A stretch of DNA of 64,000 bases. It comes from Rapana venosa (lineage: Eukaryota > Mollusca > Gastropoda > Neogastropoda > Muricidae). Shown in pieces: positions 57,728 to 64,000 of this stretch. The translations under genes were made by a program, and so were the position numbers. The stretch's first letter is position 1. Every line of letters starts with the position of its first letter. The notes under the pieces are model-generated. The model saw only the letters and a program-made list of their open reading frames with translations. It ran no database searches and was not told where the DNA came from. The stretch is taken from positions 14,554,247 through 14,618,246 of the forward strand of contig CM054140.1 of the NCBI GenBank assembly GCA_028751875.1. Direction: 5' to 3'.

Positions 57728-58015
57728 TGCATGTTCTCTGAGGACCAGGAAAATCCACGAGTGGACAGAAAGTTTTCACCCTTCGTCATTGGTGCATTTG
57801 AGGTCCAGTTGCTGAGATCCATGTTGCAACGCAGAAACTTAACTTCCAGTCCATACTTCCCCACGGTCACGATCTCTTCCCAGTCTTGCAGGTTTACAGA
57901 GCCAACGGTCAAAAAGTGATGTTGCGGTAAACCATGTCAAGACAGTCACTGGACGTTGCTTGAGGAAAGACACAGCACACCCCGGGCTGAAGAGATGCCG
58001 GCCGGCCCTGCAGCA
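57136..58015 (-). other. Probable 3' UTR and flank of the FAK homologue
   Basis: This region follows the FAK stop codon on the minus strand. It contains a (CA)n tract (57695-57725) and a possible minus-strand AATAAA at 57453-57458, about 560 nt past the stop. Other AATAAA words occur farther on (for example near 55730), so the true end is not settled. No further coding exon was recognised. Confidence 0.4.
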
Positions 58016-58243
58016 TCACCTGACCACAGGGGTGGTGGTGGTGGAGGAGGAGGAGGAGGAGGAGCGCGCACAGTCCACAGTGTCCAGGAGATTCTTGGAG
58101 TCCATGGCCAGGGCGTGCGCGGCTTTCAGCATGCGTTTGCGGTACTCCCCGTCCAGAGGGGTGGTGCTGTACTGCTGGGCCAGCTTCATGCTGCTCACCA
58201 GGGAGCCCATGTCCGTGCTCAGCACCTTCTGCGCCATCTCAAT
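58016..58243 (-). CDS. ptk2: Focal adhesion kinase homologue, terminal coding exon (FAT helices 3 and 4)
   Basis: The exon begins after a TTTCAG acceptor and reads IEMAQKVLSTDMGSLVSSMK, then LAQQYSTTPLDGEYRKRMLK, then AAHALAMDSKNLLDTVDCAR, and stops at 58016-58018: 75 residues. It aligns almost without gaps to the end of vertebrate FAK (IEMAQKLL, MKLAQQY, AAHALAVDAKNLLD). It forms helices 3 and 4 of the focal-adhesion-targeting (FAT) four-helix bundle, which binds paxillin LD motifs and brings the kinase to integrin adhesions. The entry phase is 0, matching the upstream exon. The protein ends in an unusual Ser7-Thr4 run from a trinucleotide repeat at 58031-58064, then PVVR, in place of the usual short FAK tail. 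Confidence in the family is very high; PTK2 is preferred over PTK2B because invertebrates usually have one such gene. Confidence 0.95.
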   Translation of the reverse strand: MEMAQKVLSTDMGSLVSSMKLAQQYSTTPLDGEYRKRMLKAAHALAMDSKNLLDTVDCARSSSSSSSTTTTPVVR

Positions 58244-58282
58244 CTGAAACACCATGGATCAATGAGGGAGGCTATGGCTATG

Positions 58283-58372
58283 ACTGAGGCTATGGTCCAG
58301 TGGTTGTTAGCACTCTTCGACTTCAACCCTGTCAGTCCATGAAGTCGTGGTGTTTGAATCTCGATGGTGTTT
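58283..58372 (+). mobile_element. tRNA-like SINE head fragment in the last FAK intron
   Basis: GGTCCAGTGGTTGTTAGCAC resembles an A box and GTGTTTGAATCTCG a B box, separated by about 45 bp. It has no cloverleaf I can draw with confidence and lies within 40-130 bp of the terminal FAK exon, so a SINE relic is more likely than a tRNA gene. Confidence 0.45.
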
Positions 58373-58999
58373 GATGAATTAACCTCGCATGGATCGGTGC
58401 AATGTCGATACCCAATGTGATATAATTTTATTTATGCCGGGAATAAAATTCATTAACCACTGCCATTGTCCATATCGTCTTACTCAGAAACACACATGAA
58501 ATAATACCTGATAGTCATACCCATTGGACATCATATTGATCGTAGAATACATCAAGCAAGCTAAATTCAGTAGCATGAATTTCACATGCGCAAAAGTCAA
58601 TACAATTAAAAAATCCACCAAAAATACCATTCATCATCACCACAGTCATTCTGAGTACACCCCATCCAAAACGCAAACAAATCTAGGCCAAATCTCATTC
58701 ATTGTTTTTTAAATACAGAGATCTCGCGAATCATGACGCGACATTTTCGGTCACTGTAGGAAAATACACAGTTTATGCACACTTTTACAGCTGTGTAAAG
58801 TTATTGATGCCTTCAATAAGAAGTGTCAGCCATTTTGAACAAGAACTTCCCAAGCAGTCATGCATAAATACACAAAATACGAGCTAAGAAAACGGTCATT
58901 TTTGCCAGGTTTTTTGCAACAAGAGAGTGATCTCCATTAATTTTGGAGTTATTTCCCTTTAACTGTAGTCCAGGAAGCAGGCTTGTTTACTTGGTTCGA

Positions 59000-59070
59000 C
59001 ACTGCGGAAATTTTCCGGGTTGTAAGGCGTATAGGGTGCACGTTTAGCCCCGGAAAATTTCCGGGGTAAG
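59000..59070. repeat. Short inverted repeat around TTTCCGG words
   Basis: GCGGAAATTTTCCGGG near 59003 and CCCGGAAAATTTCCGGGG near 59048 are near reverse complements with about 30 bp between. They lie just before the SINE head at 59063. Confidence 0.6.
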
Positions 59071-59345
59071 GCAGTCTAGTGGTTAAGGGTGGGGATTTAA
59101 AAAAAAAATTTGTTTTTACAACTCCTAGGTCAACTTCAAGTGCAGACCTGCGTGTGCCTTTATTTCCTTTGTGTATATACACATGTAGAAGATCAAATAT
59201 GATGTCAAAGATCCTGGATTCATGTCAGCGTCTGGCTGGTTATGAAAACACAAATTATGTCCAGCATACATCCCTGAAGCCAGAATGTGGCTACCTTCAT
59301 GGTGGGCCAACAAGTCGCAATCACAAAATCCCACCATAGGTGAAC
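59063..59345 (+). mobile_element. tRNA-derived SINE in FAK intron (gastropod-type body)
   Basis: The head has AAGGCAGTCTAGTGGTTAAG, an A-box-like motif, but the B-box region is lost in an A-run at 59099. The body has CAAGTGCAGACCTGCGTGTG, GTATATACACATGTAGAAGA, TCAAATATGATGTCAAAGAT then CCTGG, CATGTCAGCGTCTGGCTGG and GAATGTGGCTACCTTCATGG. From memory this resembles a SINE frequent in gastropod genomic sequence; a database search would settle it. It is antisense to the FAK gene, within the intron between the last two coding exons. Confidence 0.65.
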
Positions 59346-59794
59346 CCTCGAGGAACAACAACAAAAAAATGATGATGCCCACAGACATGATCCACAGCAA
59401 CGGGAGAGAAGAAATTAAAAAGAGTGGTAGAAATGAGGATATGGGAGGGAAGAGGGGGGGGGGGGGAAGAGAGAGAGACAGACAGACAGACACACATATA
59501 CATAAGAGGATATATAACAGATAAAATAATTCTGCTGCCATGTCTGTGGTCATTGATACCAGCGATCAACAACACCTCACTTTTTTGTCAGCGAGTTTGA
59601 AGCAGTGACTGACACTGCAACATTTCTTTGTTTCTGAACAAACTTAAATGGTACAAAAACAAAACTTCTCCGTCATGACAACTGCACATGCTTCAGACAT
59701 CATTGATGCTGACTGTTTCAAAAAATCATTCTGAGAGTAAAGCCATGATTGAAGATGGACAGTTCAGATGACACAGGATCAGTGGCATGGGTAC

Positions 59795-59875
59795 CTGTTT
59801 CATGTTCTCCTGAGGCAGCTGACTGACAATTTCATCCACACTGGCCAACAGCCCTCGCAGTTCCTGACCGATTGT
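59795..59875 (-). CDS. ptk2: Focal adhesion kinase homologue, internal exon (FAT helix 2)
   Basis: This 81-nt exon is bounded by a TTTGTACAG acceptor and a CAG|GTACCC donor. Its 27 codons read TIGQELRGLLASVDEIVSQL then PQENMKQ. They align with VGLALRTLLATVDETIPLLP of vertebrate FAK, the second half of FAT helix 2 and the following turn. Both ends are phase 0, so it joins MVR upstream and IEMAQ downstream without a shift. Helix 2 lines one of the two paxillin LD-binding grooves. The length matches the family. The donor is weaker than consensus (GTACCC). Confidence 0.93.
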
Positions 59876-60314
59876 CTGTACAAAAAAACCATAATATACA
59901 ATGACATTTACTAAACCGCAAATTCTTAAAATGACATTGAAACACACAATTTATACTGATATCAAGTACAACAGCAAATGCTTGAAATGACATAGAAACA
60001 TACAATCTATACTCATATTATGTATGTCAAACAGATAATTCTGTAAACAAAGTAGAAACACACAATATAAACTGGTATAATGTAAAATAGCAACTTCTGT
60101 AAATTAAGTATAAACGAATAATTTATACTGGTACTGATGGAAAACAGCAAATCCTGTCAAAAGAAAAATCCACAAACTTTATACTGATATTATATAAAAC
60201 AGCAATTTTTTTGAAAATGGCAGTCATTACCAAATCGCTTATGAAATTATAATCAAAATACATGATTCATACTAATATTACATGAAACGGCTAATTCTGC
60301 ATAGACACACATGT

Positions 60315-60822
60315 TGTTGAACAGAAAACCACAGGACAGACAGACAGACAGACAGACAGACAGAGTGGGGAAACACTAGAACAGAAAACCACAGGACAGA
60401 CAGACAGACAGAGGGGAAGCACTAGAACAGAAAACCACAGGACAGACAGACAGACAAGCAGACAGACAGACAGACAGACAGAGGGGAAGCACTAGAACAG
60501 AAAACCACAGGACAGACAGACAGACAGACAGACAGAGAGGGGAAACACTAGAACAGAAAACCACAGGACAGACAGACAGACAGACAGAGTGGGGAAGCAC
60601 TAGAACAGAAAACCACAGGACAGACAGACAGACAGAGAGGGGAAGCACTAGAACAGAAAACCACAGGACAGACAGACAGACAGACAGACAGACAGGGGAA
60701 GCACTAGAACAGAAAACCACAGGACAGACAGACAGACAGACAGAGAGGGGAAGCACTAGAACAGAAAACCACAGGACAGACAGACAGACAGACAGAGAGG
60801 GGAAGCACTAGAACACAAAACC
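60315..60822. repeat. 47-69 bp minisatellite with internal (CAGA)n, about 9 copies
   Basis: The unit is AGAACAGAAAACCACAGGAC, then (AGAC)n of variable length, then GAGGGGAAGCACT. Unit length varies with the CAGA count. A tenth unit at 61049-61080 is separated by a SINE and runs up to the splice donor of a FAK exon. Antisense open frames rich in Leu-Ser-Val-Cys are repeat artefacts. Confidence 0.95.
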
Positions 60823-61048
60823 TTCGGATGAGACTATAAACCGAGGCCCCGTGTTAACGCACGCAGAATATCTTGCACACACGTTAAATCCTGTTCCGCT
60901 TTTCTTAAGAGTGGGCCATTGTGTGCCGGTGGGAACAGTTGACAGAATTCACAAATCCGCATACACACGGGGACTGGATGTAAAAAACCACATAAGTGCT
61001 TATTCCATTATCTTCGATATAAAAGAATGAAATAAATAAAATAAAATA
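60823..61048 (+). mobile_element. SINE inserted in the FAK-intron minisatellite
   Basis: The body begins TTCGGATGAGACTATAAACC, continues GCACGCAGAATATCTTGCAC, GTGGGCCATTGTGTGCCGGT, GGGGACTGGATGTAAAA and CCATTATCTTCGATATAAAA, and ends in AAATAAATAAAATAAAAT. AAAACC directly flanks it on both sides (60817-60822 and 61049-61054), a plausible target-site duplication. It is 5'-truncated, lacking the tRNA head found at 40.05 kb. It is the best-preserved body in the window. Confidence 0.82.
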
Positions 61049-61085
61049 AAAACCACAGGACAGACAGACAGGGGAGAGCACTGAC

Positions 61086-61198
61086 CCGAACCATGGCGAG
61101 GTAGCCCTCCGCCTCCACAGCAGGAGCCTCCTTTGTCATGGTCATGACGGCACGGACCACGCTGGTCGTTGACTCGTACACCCTGTCGTTGGCTCGGC
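61086..61198 (-). CDS. ptk2: Focal adhesion kinase homologue, internal exon (FAT helix 1 and start of helix 2)
   Basis: This 113-nt exon reads RANDRVYESTTSVVRAVMTM then TKEAPAVEAEGYLAMVR after a split first codon. It aligns with RSNDKVYENVTGLVKAVIEM and EEYVPMVK of vertebrate FAK. The acceptor chosen is GGCAG at 61200-61199 because it gives phase 1, matching the upstream donor; a second AG six bases upstream (CTCAG) would not keep the frame. The donor is CGG|GTCAGT, phase 0. Helix 1 contains the tyrosine equivalent to human Tyr925, but the Grb2-type pYxN motif (YENV) is YEST here, so the +2 Asn is absent. A minisatellite starts within a few bases of the donor. Confidence 0.94.
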
Positions 61199-61804
61199 CT
61201 GCCTGAGACTGAACATGGAGAACAGACATGATTTTAGTGATGGCTGAGGTAGACACTTCAGTGATCAGGATGACTGCTTTATCTTTCTGTAATAATCCTT
61301 CTTATCTACTCCTTTTCTAAAAATTACATTAAATGTTCACACATGAAAATTGTACAAACAGATGCATATCTTGGAGAGGTAGATAAACAAGAACTTTTTA
61401 TTTTATTTACCCCCCCCCCCCCCCCAAATTAAATAATCACACATTAAAATTGTACGAACGGATGGATAACTAGGAGAGGAATAAACAACAACATTTTTAT
61501 TTGATTAAAAAAACCCCAACATATTCAATATTCACACATGAACATTGTACTAACAGATGTATAACTAGCAGAGGAATAGACAACAATGGAGTGTATATCA
61601 GTAAGTGCATACTACTTGTTTGCTATGCAGAACAACAAATACCTTGTGCGAAAGAACAGCACCCCCTTCTGTTGAATCACTTGTGCTGCTACTTCGGCTG
61701 TCCGCTGAAATCACAAGACATCCTCTTCTTCAGCAATGAATGGACTCAGAAGGAATTTGTGTATGGGATAGTACAAAAAATACTATGCAAATTGCCTGCA
61801 TGCA

Positions 61805-61843
<39 letters not shown>

Positions 61844-62621
61844 CATGAGTACAGGTACAGCTTTTCAAGAATATAAAAGATATTTCTAACTCTACAAAAC
61901 TCCTTTCAAACAGAACCAAAAAATACAAATGGGTTCACCACTCTGGCCTATTCAGTCTTTAACAGTGCAATAAATTTTGTATGTGTAAATAAATATTGTC
62001 AAGAACATGTGTGAATACATATGTATTTAAAATGTTGAGATCATGATCATAATAACAACACTGACATTTTTACAGTGTTCCTTCCCCTATGGGGAGGTAG
62101 CACAAAACTGCTTTACATAATAAAAAGTAACAACTCACATAACATGTATATCAGCATAAATGTAGTGATACATGCTTAACATACATAGGTATAATGCTAT
62201 ACATCAACTATGTTGAAAAACAAACGAGAGTGATTCAGGTGGACCACTGCATCACTTTTTGCAAATTTTTGTTTCTCAGAAACTCGTAAAGATATCTGCA
62301 TGAAATTTGGTACACATACTAAATGCTTTAATATGGCCACCTGTGCCAAGCTTGAAGTACGTAAGTAATGCTACACATGAACTATGTTGAAAAACAAAAG
62401 AGAGTGAGTAACTACAACTTACACATACATCACTTTCAAAACAACAAATGATAGATCACACCTGCCCCCCACCACCTCCACCACACCAAACCAACCCTCC
62501 TCATCCTCCACACACACTACCATCTCCCCCTCCCCCCTCACCTACACACACACACACACACACACATGCGCACGCACACACACACAACAGACATGTAGAC
62601 AAACAAGGGGGTGGCCCTCAC
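61199..62621 (-). other. FAK intron with a short direct repeat
   Basis: No exon was recognised. It has a C-run at 61411-61426, a (GT)n at 61808-61841, CA-rich sequence at 62541-62585, and a 30-bp direct repeat (ACTATGTTGAAAAACAAA) at about 62207 and 62382 around a block with ATGAAATTTGGTACACA. Confidence 0.6.
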
Positions 62622-62781
62622 TGGATGTGCGGCGGACAGTGACAGCCTGTGTGTGCTGCATCTGTTGACCGACAGGGGGTGGGGACTGTGGGGTGTGTAG
62701 AGAGGAGGAGGGCTGAGGGGGAGGGGAATTCTCTTTCGTGCTGTCGCTGTCTTCAGAGGGCGCAATCCACGTGTCTCGCTT
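62622..62781 (-). CDS. ptk2: Focal adhesion kinase homologue, linker exon (Pro/Ser-rich)
   Basis: The 160-nt exon begins after GTGAGCAG and reads KRDTWIAPSEDSDSTKENSP then PPQPSSSLHTPQSPPPVGQQ and MQHTQAVTVRRTS plus one base. Entry phase 0 and exit phase 1 fit both neighbours exactly, and the donor A|GTGAGG is strong. It is the disordered linker between the kinase and FAT domains. PPPQP and SPPPVG are candidate SH3-binding stretches, but the KKPPRP-type motif of vertebrate FAK linkers is not seen. The linker to the FAT domain is clearly shorter than in vertebrates unless an exon was missed in the 1.4-kb intron. An alternative acceptor three bases on would drop the first Lys. Confidence 0.85.
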
Positions 62782-63713
62782 CTGCTCACATGCAGCAAGA
62801 CTTCACATTAATATTTCATTTTTTATTCATTTCTTATTTTTGTTTGTTGACTTCGAACGAATAACTACAACCAAAAACAAAAAAAAGTTGCTTTCTAAAA
62901 TCAAGTGATAAAACAAGCAATGAAAACGTATACAAATAATTTTTTACTTTAAAAAAAAATCCACAAAAATTAATAGAAAACAACCACTACCACCACCATC
63001 CAAACAACATTTTTTACACCAAATGGAAATATTTCATAAAATGACAAAACAGCTTGAAAGACAACATAAAAAAGGGCTTAAAATTCCTTAACTACAAAAT
63101 ATACTTCTTTGTTTTCTTACAATGGGATAGTGCCCCTCTGCTATAACAGATGTAAATAATAAACACAGTAGACGAATGACGCAGAGATGAACTTAAATTT
63201 ACTGGATTTCATGGAAAGGGAAATGGAAAAATATCATGTTCAAACTGTAATAAAAACCAAACCTAAACTGAATGTCAAAAGAACTTTAGTACAATAATGA
63301 CCATTTTGTTCTTGTTTTGACAGGAGCCTCAATACATGCTTTGATATGCTACATGCTGTTGCACTACACATTAATGAATTTGTCTCTTCTTCTCTCGTTT
63401 GCTTTTTACACCATCAGATGTGTTTGGGAGAAATAGTGGCAAGTCCTTTCCAGCTCTTCTTGTGGGCTGTACATTAGTGACCTCAAGGCCTTTTTTAACT
63501 TGAAGGACAGACAACCCCTGTCTCTGTTTGTGAAATAAATACTTGAATTGTCACACTGCACTTCACTGGAGTGTTTCTGCTGTGTGTGCTTCAAACTCTT
63601 TTCTAATTCATTCAATTCCCAGACACAAGAAGAGCGATCATTACATATGACATTCTGAAGAGTCAAGGATGTCTAAGTGAAATATTCGGAGTATTTTTTA
63701 TCTTTAAATTTAC
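62782..63713 (-). other. FAK intron, no feature seen
   Basis: AT-rich, about 930 bp. An 86-codon minus-strand frame at 63406-63666 has no resemblance to FAK and no clean splice borders, so it is not called. Confidence 0.6.
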
Positions 63714-63836
63714 CAGGCTTTTTTCCTCGGCATGTAGCCATTTAGCGTCAGCTGCAGACTCCTGCTGTTGCTGGAGCAGGCGTGCCTCGATCACATGTTC
63801 GTCCACATCCTCCACGTGTCGGTGGTGAGCAAAGTC
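63714..63836 (-). CDS. ptk2: Focal adhesion kinase homologue, exon before the linker (Gln-rich helix)
   Basis: The exon ends at AGC CTG|GTAAAT, phase 0. It reads DFAHHRHVEDVDEHVIEARL then LQQQQESAADAKWLHAEEKS and L, matching the conserved segment ERLIRQQQEMEEDQRWLEKE then ERFLK of vertebrate FAK, between the first Pro-rich site and the linker. Joined to the next exon it reads EEKSL|KRD where vertebrates have EERFLKPD. The 5' edge is the weak point: GTGATGCAG| at 63838-63837 gives an in-frame start at 63836, but the pyrimidine tract is poor, and the frame stays open upstream to 63866 before a stop. The kinase and FERM domains must lie beyond the right edge of the window. Confidence 0.85.
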
Positions 63837-64000
63837 CTGCATCACACGATGCGCTGTGTTCAACATCGCTGCATATCGTCACTGGATGTTTACAGAAGAA
63901 AACTTACCATAGTTCACAGCCACAATTTTTCCCCTTTCCAAAATGACCTCTGCGGCTTAACCTATGTGTATGTGTTGCTGAACACAAAGTTCACTTTCCT

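Noticed and set aside
57956..58342. 128-codon plus-strand frame with a Gly run
   Set aside because: It is the antisense shadow of the terminal FAK exon and its trinucleotide repeat.
58283..58372. Functional tRNA gene
   Set aside because: A- and B-box-like words are present but no acceptor stem or cloverleaf could be drawn; a SINE relic is more likely.
60376..60756. 126-codon Leu-Ser-Val-Cys-rich minus-strand frame
   Set aside because: Pure translation of the CAGA minisatellite; no unique sequence.
63406..63666. Additional FAK exon
   Set aside because: The 86-codon frame does not resemble any FAK segment, and the flanking exons already join in phase without it.

Overview
The window looks like animal nuclear DNA, most likely from a mollusc and probably a gastropod. 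The evidence is an intron-split focal adhesion kinase (FAK/PTK2-type) gene at the right edge, several families of decayed non-LTR and Penelope-like retroelements, tRNA-derived SINEs (one resembling a SINE I associate with gastropods), and a very high load of GT/CA microsatellites and minisatellites. There are no operons, ribosome-binding sites or bacterial-style genes. The species assignment is inference.

Layout. (1) Positions 1-6.35 kb and 11.4-17.1 kb are two halves of one complex GT-rich satellite with a 0.9-1.5 kb unit, at least 11 units in all. A roughly 5 kb LINE on the minus strand is inserted between them; it has an SGNH-hydrolase-like ORF1 and an endonuclease/RT/RNase H ORF2, both broken. 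(2) 17.1-21.9 kb is mostly unassigned, with a purine tract and a 100-bp inverted repeat. (3) 22-31 kb holds three minus-strand copies of the 3' half of a Penelope-like element (GIY-YIG endonuclease, hammerhead-like motif, embedded SINE body), two of them preceded by the 3' end of another LINE with a 78-bp repeat. 25.7-28.6 kb reads like poor consensus sequence. (4) 31.9-38.6 kb is a nest of retroelements: a Penelope N-terminal region cut by a truncated LINE, a plus-strand L2/CR1-like LINE inside another LINE's 3' UTR, and RTE-like remnants. (5) 38.9-57.1 kb is rich in minisatellites (55-, 38-, about 50-, 43- and 60-bp units) with SINE insertions, including a mosaic that joins a tRNA-type A box to a 5S rRNA-like segment. 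(6) 58.0-63.8 kb carries the last five recognisable coding exons of the FAK homologue on the minus strand; all four splice junctions agree in phase.

The only convincing host gene is the FAK homologue. Everything else with coding signal is retroelement debris. Homopolymer-length errors are common, especially in 1-5 kb, 17-19 kb and 21-32 kb, so some frameshifts may be technical rather than biological.
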